The notes: generated from the sequence alone by a model not told the origin. Shown: positions 13,345 to 26,229, counted from the stretch's first letter. The stretch: 64,000 nucleotides of DNA from Mercenaria mercenaria (GCF_021730395.1 NC_069361.1:74781001-74845000), one strand, 5' to 3'. Made by a program: numbers and translations.

Positions 13345-14285
13345 ACCTGTCTGTCCTAATGAAAGTAGCAAGTGTTTTGGATTTAGATTGAAAGCAATAA
13401 AGTCTATTTTAGAACGTGACAGTGTATCATTGATAAAATGGTTTTCAGATTATAAAATGTAAACCAGACAAGTTTGAGGCAGTGTCGACAGGATGGAATA
13501 AATTTTGTGAAAATATCCTTTGGAAGCATAGAACGCAAGCAAGTAACATATTAGCAGACTTGATTTCACTGACTCTGTTCATGAGAGGTAATGAAATGTA
13601 CATGACCCCTCAAGCCCCCAAAAATGTAATAATGTTTTTGATCCGTCTGGTATTAACTGAATTTTGACACTGAATCAAATTTGCTAGGTATTGCTAAAAA
13701 TTGTAGGGTTTAGGTTATATTCTGAAACTCATATTTCAGTAAAATGTAAGAAAGAATCTAACACCTGAATATTTTAACAAGAATTGGTGGGCAATTATGA
13801 AAATTAGGAAAACTTAATATATATTATTCTATTATCTCAAACTTTAATTTCTACCCATTAATATCGTATTTGTATCGGGAATTAAATACTAAAAAGATAG
13901 AAAATATACAGAAAAATCATTAGGGAAGTTTCATTTACAATGATCACAAGTCGGATTACGAACTCCTATTAAATATATTTCAGTTACCATGCAACTTTAA
14001 AAACTAGAAGGTTAAGTTGTATCCATGGCTGTAGAATCTTTTTAAAATAATTAATAGCAGTCAATCTTCATGACTTAGTTAAAATTAAAAACAAATAATT
14101 TTTTATTCTTTAAGATAAACAGCACTGTTAAAGTCCCACAAAATACGGTCTCAAATATTTGCGTTCTGTAGCTTCCATACTTTACAACTCGTTGCCCAAG
14201 CATTTCAGTGATGTTACGCGTCTAGATCAATTCCGGTGTCTGCATGATCAACACGTGGGCAGAATTGCATATGTTCTTGTTGCTC
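13345..14285 (+). pseudogene. Decayed CR1/Jockey-type LINE reverse transcriptase fragment
   Basis: Read across shifting frames, the sequence shows RT landmarks in the right order: SLIKWFSDYKM then KPDKFEAVSTG (compare the LIKWF..N.M..NPDKFQ block of this LINE group), KIENIQK, FIYNDHKSDYE, and the C-terminal YLRSVASILYNSLPKHFSDV. Numerous stops and indels make this an old, dead copy. No tail identified. Confidence 0.75.
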
Positions 14286-14720
14286 TAATTGAAGTTATTT
14301 TTATGCTGTTCGTTTCTTCATTAGTTGATATATTTCACCGTACGCACAATGATTTTGCTGAGCTCTCTTTTTTTCTTTTGTTTATTCTTAGTCCCTGAAA
14401 TGGAGTCTTGTATCAGACATACCTGATAGGAGTAACTTATGGCGGAAATAATAATGTTTTACTGCAGCTTTCCATTATTTTATGCGATATTTGTTTTAGT
14501 TTCTCTTAATACTTATGTTGTTAATGTGACCTTAAAAGCAGATATTGGTCTTTTTTGATACTTAAATTTATCACTCTGAATTTTGATAAGCTATAATTTT
14601 AAGATGACATTGGGGTAGTGAATCAATTAACATTTTCATAGCAATGTTCAGTCTTAAGAGTGTTTAAATATATTTTATGTCAATTTGAATATGTATGTTT
14701 TAACAGTGATATAGAGGATA
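14286..14720. other. No gene seen
   Basis: AT-rich spacer between the dead LINE and the 138-bp inverted repeat. Confidence 0.5.
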
Positions 14721-14858
14721 TTTGTTTGTTTTAGTGTAAGATCGAAATATATTTCACCGAGTGAAAACTATAATGCACCACTCTGCGCCACTCGTGAAAA
14801 TGTACATTACGGTGTTCAAGAGAGAAATATATTTCGATCTTACACTAAAACAAACAAA
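14721..14858. repeat. 138-bp element with perfect 35-bp inverted arms
   Basis: Left arm 14721-14755 (TTTGTTTGTTTTAGTGTAAG and on) is the exact complement of 14824-14858. The 68-base middle contains CCGAGTG/CACTCG, which extends the stem imperfectly. A hairpin MITE is most likely; a structured RNA gene is less so. Confidence 0.7.
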
Positions 14859-15182
14859 TTTTCTATTTATTTCATGTATTTTCAATGGTTTTAGCAAAAT
14901 TATATCCAGTTTGTCCGCGCAACGTCACGTGCATCCCATCAAGACGTCATAATGGCGTGACGTCAGGATATCCTTGTAGAAAAACTGTAGATAGTTCTAT
15001 TATGTTTCCTGATTTCTTTTACATTTTATTATGATAGAAATTATATATTTATGATCCTTTTAGTATTTTTTATACATCTATATATCTTTATTGGAGTATA
15101 TTTTGCAAGGAATTTTCTATTATTTATAATTCATATTCTTTCGCATTCAAGCGTAGATCCGTATCAGTGAAAAATAAAAAAT

Positions 15183-15215
15183 GATATTTTCACTGTTTAA
15201 AACAGTGAAAATATC
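15183..15215. repeat. 33-bp near-perfect palindrome
   Basis: GATATTTTCACTG-TTTAAAA-CAGTGAAAATATC, flanked by further CAGTGAAA/TTTCACTG words at 15168 and 15223. Possibly the remains of a CAGTG-ended inverted-repeat element. Confidence 0.6.
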
Positions 15216-15341
15216 AATTTTCTTTCACTGATAAATTTCAGTATTTCACTGTAGAGCATAAAATAGATTGATATTTCAGACTGATGCTAAGTTATTTCGC
15301 TGTTATTATGTTGGTCAAATAGTGATGTATCGCTAATGTTA

Positions 15342-15991
15342 ATTGAAGGGGTCCGTGGAAAAATGTAACTATCGCCATTTTTGGTCAAAATGGAGTAAGG
15401 GCATTTGTGGCATAAAAAAGAACATTCCGCACCTGATTAACTCCCCCAGCAGCGTATTCTTCTTTCTAAGCGTGAAAAAAGGTATTTCACATATGCAATA
15501 TTGGGTCTAACTCCACTATGAGTTGACATCAGAGAGTTCAGTGCTTTGATGGCTGTTCCGGATAATAAGAAGAACACTATATATAGCTTAATGTAAATAT
15601 ACTATGTATATCAATAATTTTAAAAGTCATCAGGCATGTGAAATTAATATGTTTGATTGATATATTTAGGCAAAAATGATTCGCAAATCATGGTTTAAAT
15701 GCAACAATGGTTATAACTCCATGGACTTGGAACCTTTGTTGCATAACCCCATGGACTTAGAACCCTTGTTGCATAACACAACAAAAACAAGATTTGTTGT
15801 TATAAAAATGATATAGATAGTGCAAAAAAAAACCCCACGAAACTTAGTAATATGACTGTTTAAATAGTATACAATCTATAGCTGAAATTATTTTTGGAAA
15901 TATCACATTTCACTGAAATTTTACAAAAATGCGTTTTCCCTACATTTTTACTAAATGGAGATAGGTACCTTTTTGCACGGACCCCTTCAAT
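15342..15991. mobile_element. 650-bp MITE with 5-bp target duplication
   Basis: Terminal inverted repeat ATTGAAGGGGTCCGTGSAAA extends imperfectly to about 40 bp. TGTTA flanks both sides (15337-15341 and 15992-15996). Inside is a small tandem duplication of CCATGGACTTRGAACC. No coding capacity. Confidence 0.65.
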
Positions 15992-15996
15992 TGTTA

Positions 15997-16957
15997 TATA
16001 AGCGGACTTTGAATAAAATTTGTATTCTATATTAGACATGTCCATTTCGCAATCAAAAGATTAATTAAATCTAATTCACTGAAAACATTTAAAAAAATCA
16101 GTCAAAGATAAATATGATTTCAATCTGAACATTATCATTCATTGCTACGACAAATGATATTTAAATAAATGTGATGGAACTTACCATTTTATTCTCTTAC
16201 AAAAAACAAATTTCACGTGATTTAATTAACTTTAATGGTCCGATTTACAGTTATTCATGTAATATAACATCAAAGTAACGTCATTCGAAAATACATGTCA
16301 TCTAATAGCCTAATTGTAAATAATGATGTATGTGTTCAGCATACATTGCATGTATTCATATTAATTAGCCGTTCAATAGTAGGTACTAACAGGCTATTCC
16401 TCATAGGGTTGTCTAGGAATACGGAACTTCCGTAATCCTAGAATCGGAGGTTATGATTACGGAACCGTAAACGTGAAAAGTCTGCCAACCTACCATAATC
16501 GTATTGCCAAATGGAAAACTTACTCACTGATGTTGAAAAAAATAATCGTAAAGTTTCATATATGTAAATTTAGTTGAAAAAGATTATATTTTGAGTCGAA
16601 AATAAACACGGAATAGCCGTCTTGGCAATGAACTAGAGCAAAAGTCAAATTTATTTAATGTACTTTTCGCGAAATAAATAGAATTTCGCTCTTTAAAAGT
16701 TTAATTGTTCAGAAACAACTGAAAACCAGTCTAAAGCGGCATTTTACAAAAAAAAAATGTAAACAAAGTTCTTTTTTTTAATTATAAATTTAAAGATATA
16801 ATTTACGAATGTGGCATTCTTTACTGTTTGCCCGGAAATACATATTGAACTATCATTGGTGAGAATATGCAACGATCATGTAACTTGTCACATTATTTCG
16901 CGACATTGATACTGCCTGTTTGAAGAGTTTCATCCATAGGAGTTTTATTTAAATAGG
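15997..16957. other. No gene seen
   Basis: Contains an imperfect palindrome CTAGGAATACGGAACTTCCG then TAATCCTAG (16411-16441) but no recognisable exon. Confidence 0.45.
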
Positions 16958-17433
16958 TCACAATAGCCTAAATAGTTTTCCCTATATATTCTTTATAAAA
17001 CTGACCTTTTTCAAAGAGCTACCAAACATAGCTAGACCCATTTCAGAGAACAAATCCTTACCTCATTTTAAAGAGTTATGATAAAACTGATATAAAATGA
17101 AGAGAAAAGTAGGGGTCATGTATCTTCTAAGAGAGATTTCTCTGGTCACATTTACTTACTGTAAACTGACATCAAAATCACACTGCTGTGACCTGGAAGT
17201 ACTACTCATACTAAAACTGAGCTTGACTTCACCAAATACAACCTGCTCTCCCATTTTTCCTACCAAATGTCAACAATACATCCACAATGAAATTTAAACA
17301 AAAACTAGCCTCAATTTAGACCTCTGTTGCCATGCCAAGTGAAAAATTAGTGTTCAAATACCTGGCAGCCATTACGCGACTAGACCAGATGGCTCCCACG
17401 CTGGTTCCTTTAGTTAAGTTAGGCCTATAAGAA
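16958..17433. repeat. 476-bp direct repeat, copy 1
   Basis: About 98-99% identical to 19953-20429, from TCACAATAGCCTAAATAG to AGGCCTATAAGAA. It lacks TG/CA ends and target duplications, so an LTR assignment is not supported. It contains ATGAAGAGAAAAGTAGGGG and the 66-codon ORF that follows, but no known domain. Confidence 0.85.
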
Positions 17434-17484
17434 AAACTGTTTTTCTGTAACAGTCTCAATTTCATTTGTATAGTACCAGTAACA

Positions 17485-19501
17485 CAGTGTTCGCGTTTTC
17501 TGAAAGTTTCAACGAGTCCCTGGGACTCAGTACTCCCAAAAATGTCGAGTCCCAGCAAAAAATGATTGAGTCCCATGTTTTGTGGCTAAAATATTGACAT
17601 TTGTCCGTATTTTAATATAAATAACACCACTTATTTAACTTCATAAATGTATTCCAGTTCTGATAAACACAACACAGGTATAAAGAAATTACAAACTTTG
17701 AAAGTTTATTCAAATATGATGGATTTAAGGTTAATAGTTACTTTTACAGGGCTTAAACTAGGCTAAGATTTCAGGGAGGAGTCACTTCTCCTTTGTTTAA
17801 GTCTTTTAAATTTTGTTTAAGTCTATCGAATTAAAACACCAAACCCACTGAAAATGAATCTGTTTTCTTATCCTTGTGAATCTAATTTCTTATTCTTGTG
17901 AATTTATGATATGATTACAGTCAATGGTAATTCAAAGTATTTTTCCAGTTAACAGTCAGGGGTGTAACTGTTTCAAGTTATCACATTTTATAACCCATTT
18001 GAGTTATTGTGTTTACTTTCATAACTTGTTTCAGTTATCATAAAATATTACAAAGCCCTCCTGTGCCAAATCCTTATTTTGAATGTGACTAATGCAATCA
18101 TTTCCTGAAGCCTTGGTCTTTTATCTTTCCAGCTATGCAGTAAAATTTTTTACGCAAGGCTGATAAAGTCTTACGCAAATGGTTTTAAAGCTATAAAACT
18201 CTTAACATCCCATTATGCTCATCAGGTCATAATCAGACTAAAAGAGAATTTGATTAACCACAGTTTGCTACTAATTACACTTTGAAGGTCAATTTGTGGG
18301 AACAGCAAAAAGGCTTTTTTTGAATAACTTACCTGGGTTATCTATATTTTATAACTCATACAGGTTATAAAATGCTGGAAAAAGTAACTGAAATAGGTTA
18401 CATAACTTAAAACAGTTACACCCCTGACTGGTTAATTTCCTAATTACTGCCAAAACCAAACACCTTTTAATTAGATATATGAATACAATTTCCAATAAAG
18501 TTTCATATTATTCTATAATTGGCTCAGCAAAACTAAATCAAGCCCCCAGTGCTATCAGTCAAAACAGTAAAACCCATATAGGCAATAAACTGCACTAGAA
18601 TTGAGTTAAATACATGTCACCAAGACATCAGCAGCACTGATCACACACAGTGTAACATGTTCCTTTTAATCCCCTAATATGGGCATATATCAAAAAGTTG
18701 TCAATCATGTTTAACCCAGTTTCCGTTGTCAGAAGTTGTGTAAATTTCAGTTAAGTTATTTTAGTCACAGAAAGTGTCAGTGAAATGTTTCTAAAGTTTG
18801 GAGTAAAATAATTCAAATTATGTGGATTTAAGGAAATTATTCAAGGTATGATAATTTTTGAAAAGTCAAAGGAGAATGTACAAGTTAATGTAATATAAAT
18901 CCCTACTGTTTAGTTTATCAAAACAAAGGTGTCAGCGACCATTATATCTCTGTATTTGGAGACGGAGCTTAAAAAATTATGAAGTTAAATTATGCTACCG
19001 TATGTGTATTCGAGTAAAGTGTCAGTAGGCCGGTAATGGATAATAAGCGGAGTGTGAATAAAAACAATCAAGTCGCTCCCTAGCTCAAGCCCTGCTTTAA
19101 AAAATAAAACCAGTATTCACGTTCGCCGGAGACTCCATCTTACTTTCGGTCTGCAATTCGCGAGTCAGCTGTTTTCAATAACTTAGTATCCTTGCAGTAA
19201 CTGGACTGTTTCCATATAATTTACATCGATAAGTAGAGATTTTGATCAATACACTAAACCAGTCAGAATACGTCATTGAATGACAACAGGCTACGTCATT
19301 ATGTGCTGTTTTTAGAAAATAAAGCTGCTGAAGATGAAATTGGGATTCCGGCATCGTGGCTAGTATTTGTACACTTTAAACTCGTAACATTGATTAACGC
19401 TTTTACTTTGCGTCCCATGTACGCAATGGCCTTGAAAAATTTGCGTACAAACCAAATTTAATGCATATTTAGATACTTTTACGCCGTAAACGCGAACACT
19501 G
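17485..19501. mobile_element. hAT-like element, 2.0 kb, 6-bp target duplication
   Basis: Perfect 14-bp terminal inverted repeats CAGTGTTCGCGTTT (17485-17498) and the complement (19488-19501), flanked by the direct hexamer GTAACA (17479-17484 and 19502-19507). CAGTG ends fit hAT elements, some of which make 6-bp duplications. No transposase is recognisable, so it is probably non-autonomous. Confidence 0.75.
17949..18435. mobile_element. TTAA-flanked foldback MITE inside the hAT-like element
   Basis: TTAA at both ends (17949-17952 and 18432-18435). The TIRs begin CAGTCAGGGGTGTAACTGTT and extend to about 30 bp, followed by further inverted AAGTTAT/ATAACTT blocks. A TTAA duplication suggests piggyBac-type mobilisation. 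A lone end of the same family lies at 37463-37487. Confidence 0.7.
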
Positions 19502-19952
19502 GTAACACATCTGCATGAAAAATACCAAGTTTCAGCTTGATTAAATCAGTTTTCCAGGTTTTATGGCATTTTCAGTAACGCGGGTCTCTGCGCCAATTTT
19601 CCTTCAAAACTGATGTCACGACATAATTTTTAACCAGTTCTTCTAGCCAGAGCTGGTTTTTGCCCTATTTCATAAATTTTCACCATAATTTGCAAGCAAA
19701 TTACACATTAACACTTTGAAATATACCAAATGTCCCCTCTGAAAGGTATAGATGGGCATAATTTAGAGTGCAAATTTGCATTTTTAAAAAAAAAATACCC
19801 CCAAAGCAGTGAAAATGTGATTTTTTGGGTTTTTATCAATTTTTGCAGCAAAATTTCAATGAAATGCTCATTTTTTACCAAAATCTGACCAAACTAGTTC
19901 ATTTATATCAATATCTGGACAAATCTCAATTTTTGCCCACATTTCTTGTAGA

Positions 19953-20429
19953 TCACAATAGCCTAAATAGTTTTCCCTATATATTCTATATAAAACTGAC
20001 CATTTTCAAAGAGCTACCAAACATAGCTAGACCCATTTCAGAGAACAAATCCTTACCTCATTTTAAAGAGTTATGATAAAACTGATATAAAATGAAGAGA
20101 AAAGTAGGGGTCATGTATCTTCTAAGAGAGATTTCTCTGGTCACATTTACTTACTGTAAACTGACATCAAAATCACACTGCTGTGACCTGGAAGTACTAC
20201 TCATACTAAAATTGAGCTTGACTTCACCAAATACAACCTGCTCTCCCATTTTTCCTACCAAAATGTCAACAATACATCCACAATGAAATTTAAACAAAAA
20301 CTAGCCTCAATTTAGACCTCTGTTGCCATGCCAAGTGAAAAATTAGTGTTCAAATACCTGGCAGCCATTACGCGACTAGACCAGATGGCTCCCACGCTGG
20401 TTCCTTTAGTTAAGTTAGGCCTATAAGAA
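19953..20429. repeat. 477-bp direct repeat, copy 2
   Basis: Near-identical partner of 16958-17433. Without the 2-kb hAT-like insertion, the copies would be about 0.5 kb apart. Confidence 0.85.
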
Positions 20430-20581
20430 TAAGCTCACATTTTATAACATAAAAACTCAATTGTTTCGGTAAAAAAGTAGAAAAACTTCTTGTTGCCTAC
20501 TTCTTTTATTTTTAGGAGAACTAGCCATGTACTTTCGATATCACAAGAGAAATGAATTTATAAACCTTGCATAATTTTATA

Positions 20582-21015
20582 GTCAGTGGCTATAGAGAAC
20601 CGGAATCGGTTCCCTAGACAGCGAACTTATTCGTCCGGAACCGGATCTCTAGCCAAAGTGCCGTGCATAGGCTAGGGAACCGGAATTTTATTTCTATGCA
20701 TAAAACTGTCGAAATTCACTTTGTTTCTTTTGGTAAGTATCATATGCATATTCTTATCTTAATAAGTTAATTATTTTTACCATTTCAGCAAGCTATGCCC
20801 TTTTATTTATTTGTGTTTACTGTGTCTCCAGAAGTGTAGTATATTCTTCCTCTGGAAGAAGAAGGTGTACTCGCCGCATACTGTCCGCCATATTGGAATG
20901 ATAAAATAAACTAGTACGAATGAATGCGAAATGGTCGACACTGGAGCCGAAATAAACTTGAAATTTAAACTTAAAAGGTATAACGCCTCAGTCACAATCA
21001 AATGCATTTTTTTGT
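20582..21015. repeat. Dispersed repeat, copy 1 (inverted relative to 26.1/37 kb)
   Basis: Starts near GGCTATAGAGAACCGGAATC and ends near CACAATCAAATGCA. Its reverse complement matches 37012-37310 and, for its other end, 26116-26145. It contains internal GGCTAGAGAACCGG-type inverted words. Confidence 0.75.
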
Positions 21016-22534
21016 TTCACTTGGGGTCAAAAATAAAAGTTTGTAAAACTCTTTTATTTTGAAATGTTAATTTACCATATACCTTGGTTCTACAAAAACA
21101 ATGGTAGTTGTCGCTGTCTGATAGTTCGACAATATTTTTTTTTCGATATAAAGATGAATCTTCAGGGAAAAAATAAAACAGACATGACCATTTTTAAAGG
21201 ACTGTTTTATTCAAGTAACTATTTGAGACCCAACAAAATTGTTACCACATGATAAGGTACATAAAAGTAATGTAGAAAACCCAAAAAACTAATAAATTAC
21301 ACAAGGATTTGTAGTTATTATCTTCTTTTGAAGTTCAAAATTCTAGAAATTTTTGTTTTCTACTTGCTTTCAGTTTTTGCATACCTTTTGAAATGCATTT
21401 ATTCAACTCAAATATGTTATTTTCTAAAAATTCAGTCATTTCTCTTTAAATAATGGTCTCATTTTTGTGATTACGACTATGTTTGGCAGAGATATCGCAA
21501 TTTTAAAATGAAAGCCGAAATTTACCCAAAAAGTCTACGGACAAGACATCATCGCCAAGTGCTTTCTACATAGGTTTTAGAAGACAGTCTTTTAGTTCTG
21601 TTGAACTTTTTATGTTTAAAATGATCAAGAATAAGTAAATAACAAACAAATTTAAGAAAAGAAGTATAATTGACAGTCTTCGGAATGTGTCCTCGAATAA
21701 TTGAAGGATTTGAACAACTGTGACTAAATCAAAATGTCATTATGTCACAAGTTCTGTGCTATTGCTTACATAAATTAGGACTAATTGTTTTCATATTTCA
21801 CTATATACTAAAAATAATGATACTTGGAAGGATCCTCACTGAAATAGGCTGTTAAAAATCTCCTTCAGCTTGGTGTCTACGGACAAGACATTTGACCATA
21901 ATTTCTGTCTAAAAGACAGAACTGATAGAGTAATAATGTTTCTGATCAATGCTCATGCATTTAATGGGCTTAAGAACTGACCTTGCAGCCTGTTATGTAC
22001 ACCATTTAGACTATGTTTATTTATCTGTAATAACTTTTAACCTCAACGAAACAAAATAAACCACAATCTTCCTGAAATTGGATGGTGGAAGAAACCACCT
22101 GACTAGACTTTGTTGAGGCAAATTATTTACATGCTGTTATCAACCATATCAATCAAGAAATGGTAAAAAAGTATAAACACAAAGTTTAACATGAAGAACT
22201 CTGTGAGTTCATCTAAACATGTTCATTAAAGTAGAAACATTAAAAAAGTAGGAAGAACTTGTTAAACTTATACATCTTAAAAAGATTACAACTGTGTCTT
22301 AAATGGAAAACTAATGAAACAAACTCCCTTGCTGACTGCTTAAATAGCTGTATGTTGTAAAATACTCATATGACATTTATTCTGTGAGATCCATAACTCA
22401 TACTAATATTTTAAGTAGTCCTGCAAAATAAAATTCCTGTGAATTTTAACCTGTTTACAGAATAATTACATGTTCACTGTGATAAGTTTTTATCACTTAG
22501 TTTTGAGTCAGCTAATGACTTACATATTATGCTT
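21016..22534. other. Unassigned sequence with two copies of an 18-bp motif
   Basis: No exon recognised. GTGTCTACGGACAAGACA lies at 21873-21890 and GTCTACGGACAAGACA at 21533-21548; more copies lie at 25.0-25.5 kb. Confidence 0.5.
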
Positions 22535-24135
22535 TTTTTAGCTCACCTGTCACATAGTGACAAGGTGAGCTTTTGTGATCACCCTTCGTCCGTCGTCCGT
22601 CGTGTGTCCGTGCGTCCGTGCGTCCGTCAACAATTTCTTGTCTGCACGATAGTGGTTTCATTTATGATTTTATTTTAACCAAACTTGCACACAACTTGTA
22701 TCACCATAAGATCTCGGTTCCTTTCTTGAACTGGCCAGATCCCATTATGGGGTTCCAGAGTTATGGCCCCTGAAAGGGCCAAAATCAGCTATTTTGACCT
22801 TGTCTGCGCAATAGCAGCTTTATTTATGATTTGATTTTTACCAAACTGGCACACGACTTGTATCACCATAAGATCTTGGTTCCTTTCTTGAACTGGCCAG
22901 ATCCCATTATGGGTTCCAGAGTTATGGCCCCTGAAAGGGCCAAAATTAGCTATTTTGACCTTGTCTGCACAATAGCAGTTTCATTTATGATTTGATGTTA
23001 ACCAAACTTGCACACAACTTGTATCACTATAAGATCTTGACTCCTTTCTTGAACTGGCTAGATTCCGTTATGGGTTCCAGAGTTATGGCCCCTGAAAGGG
23101 CCAGAATTAGCTATTTTGACCTTGTTTGCACAATAGCAGCTTCATTTATGATTTGAATTTAATCAAACTTGCACAAAACTTGTGTTGCCATAAGATCTCA
23201 GTTCCTTTCTTGAACCGGCCAGATCCCATAATGGGTTCCAGAGTTATGGCCCCTGAAAGGGCCAAAATTAGCTATTTTGACCTTGTCTGCACAATAGCAA
23301 CTTCATTTATGATTTGATTTTAACTAAACTTGCACACAACTTGTATCACCACAAGATCTTGGTGTCTTTCTTGAACTGGCCAGATTCCATCATGGGTTCT
23401 AGAGTTATGGCTCCTTGAAGGTCCAAAATTGGCTATTTTGGCTTTTGCAGCCATATAGAGACTTCATTTATGGTTTTATTTGATACAAACTTCCAAAATA
23501 TCTTCAACAACAATAAATCTTGGATTCCATGACAAATCAGATCCAATCGTAGTTTCCAGAGTTATTTTATATCGGATTACCTCCCCTGATTGTAGTCAAA
23601 ATGGATTTATATCAGTAAGTACTTGTAGGACTTATTTGAATTTCATTATTATCATTAGTTGGACTGAGTCAATCAGGGTAGATAACTATGGACTGATTTT
23701 ATGTCAGATTACCTCCCTTTATTTCAAATTAAAATGGGTATATCTCCGTAACTAATGAAGATACTGATCTGAAATTTCATTTCTGTCAACAGATTTATTT
23801 GGCAGATCCTTCTTTTGTTCACTTACAATAATTTTCTTTTTAATTACTTCCCTTTTACGTTACTATAAATAGTTTATTTTTAGTAACTTTTTTATTATTA
23901 GCCATAGGGAAAAACCGAGACCACTTTTCTGTGGTACAACATGGATGGTACCTCCAATTTTTAGGTGTATTTTGACATATCTGTACCTTGTAAGAATTTT
24001 TTTTTTCTTTTTGGTTAAATTTCTTTCCTTTGTTGTTCCTGTCCTTTGGACTTAGATATTTTTTCTGAGGACCTTCTTGTCCTCAAGTGCAATGATAACA
24101 GGTGAGCGATATAGGGCCATCATGGCCCTCTTGTC
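22535..24135 (+). mobile_element. Pearl/HINE-like element with about five units of about 155 bp
   Basis: Head hairpin AGCTCACCTGTCAC-ata-GTGACAAGGTGAGCT at 22540, then CGTCC repeats. About five units follow, each with AACTTGTATCACCATAAGAT, GAACTGGCCAGATCCCATTA and CCAGAGTTATGGCCCCTGAA, then a unique tail (GGTACAACATGGATGGTACC). The 3' hairpin is AGGGCCATCATGGCCCT, then CTTGT. Confidence 0.8.
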
Positions 24136-26115
24136 TTAAAATTCCCAAGATACATTCTCTTTTTCTAGCCAGTAATATTTTTATTAATATTGACCTTTTT
24201 CCATTATATAAGATAGTATGACCGGAGACAAAGTTTTTTAACTATCTTTTTATCACATTTACTTCTTTTTTTTCATGTTATCACCTATATTAATATTATT
24301 TTCTTGGAAAAATACTGGAACAAATGTTAGTAAATCCAATCGTAAATCAAACTATGATTTCAAAATTCTAGACCTCTGCCTCTGATGCATGTGGGGAAGT
24401 TGGCAGTTACTTGCAGAGAACATGTTTGTACAGTACAGAATCAATTAACAATTGTTAAGTTACATAACTGAAATTCTGTTGAAAAAGGGCATTAACCCCC
24501 CCAAAAACAAACAAATCTAAATAGCTCTCATTTTTGAAAGGGAGAAAGCTGCAAGGAGACTATAGTAATCACGTAGTAAATTGCTTGTAATTTCTTTTTT
24601 AAGATGATTTAAACTGCTTCAATTTTATGTGATTTCAGTCAGTTACAGAATAAAAGTTGATAGGCAAATGAATAGAATGAAATCTTGTAAACCAATCAAC
24701 ATTATATCTTGGCCCTGAAGAGCACAGAAATATGCCATCTTGAGTGGATTATAACAAAGTGTTTAAGTTGAAAGTGGACAGCCCACACCAGTTTAACAAT
24801 AGATCCATACTCAACTAGAATATGACCAAATGTCAAATGATTTTGCTTCTATCTTCTCATTCTTTCTGTTTTACTACTAACTTGTAAAAGATTGTTGTTT
24901 TTTTTGCATTTCAGAGTCTCTTGATTTATTTCAAAGAACTCTTGATTTATTTCTAAGGTCCAGTGCTGGTTTTTATTGAAAACAGAAAATATATTGAATA
25001 GTATTTGCATAATGTCTTGTCCATAGACACCCTCATTGCATGCCTTGTTTTTGCCATAACAAAGGGAGGGTTAGAAAGAAATGTATTATTCCTTTTTTGA
25101 TAGCTTTTAACATTTATATAAGTCATGTATAAGATTAAAACATATTCTATATCCATTGTACTTCTCAGATTCAGATTGTACACACAAGAATAAATGGGTA
25201 ACATTTTGCATTTGGAAGAAGTAAGTTTCATTAGAAATATATTTATTCTATATTCTGTATAAACATTAAGTGTGGTGTATCATTGAAACTTGATAAATAG
25301 CTCCAGTATGATTTTATAAATGATATTTGTCAAAAAACCTTCGTTTCTTTAGTGTCTACGGACAAGACATGTGTCTACGGACAAGACATTTTGCAATTCA
25401 ACAACTATTTATACCTATATAACCCAGTTTAATTCCGTCTAATGTTTATCAACTTAGACACTATCCTAGCAGCTTTCAGACCAACAGTGATTAAACTCTA
25501 ATATTGTATCCTTCACAAAGAAAATAGGTGTCTACGGACAGGACAGAAAAAATGGCGCATTTATCATTGTCTGTTCAGAGTCAAATTTGAGGAGATAAGA
25601 AACTTCCATCTGAAAGAATGCTATTATTTTCAGAAGAAGGTAGACTGAAGTTCACACAGAGACAAATAAGACAGTAAAAAAAGAATTATTTCATAATGAA
25701 ATCACATATCTGATATGAGGAAGAGCAAAAAGGCAAAATATATAACAGAACGGTCATGTCAGTCTTCAGTACATAACTTCTGTTGTGGGTGACATAGACA
25801 GTTGAAATAAATTGCGGCTGAAAGAAGACGAATTTTCCTGTAAACCAAACAACACAAAAAGGTCTTGCTGGTTCAGGTTTTAATTAAAATGAAAAGACAA
25901 AAAGCACATTTTTTAAGGTGAAACAATATAACGCTGAATTTTGGCCTTTTTTCTGTTATTGGACAGCATGGCGTTTGTTTTATATGTACATCAGCTACCT
26001 GATAGTAGTTTTACCTGCAACTGGGTAGTGATATGTAACTCCTGAAGTGCTAAAGACAGAATATATAAACATGCACTTTTAAATTTGGGTGTATAACATG
26101 GAGCACCTAAAAAGT
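24136..26115. other. Unassigned sequence with four copies of the 18-bp motif
   Basis: Copies at 25352-25369, 25371-25388, 25529-25546 (one mismatch) and, reversed, 25013-25030 (one mismatch). No gene recognised. Confidence 0.5.
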
Positions 26116-26229
26116 ATGCATTTGATTGTGACTGAGGCGATAAGACAATAAAAGAAACGATTAAAACAAATTAAGTAATTTCTGTTAATTAGTATTGATT
26201 ACATATCTTTGAACGTGAAATGCCGAGGT

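Noticed and set aside
16958-20429. Direct repeats as LTRs of a retroelement
   Set aside because: No TG/CA ends, no target duplication, no retroelement coding between them.
23126-23317. ORFs inside Pearl-like units (also 44593-44796, 58086-58301, 60442-60829)
   Set aside because: They are translations of tandem non-coding units and recur with the repeat; no domain or splice support.
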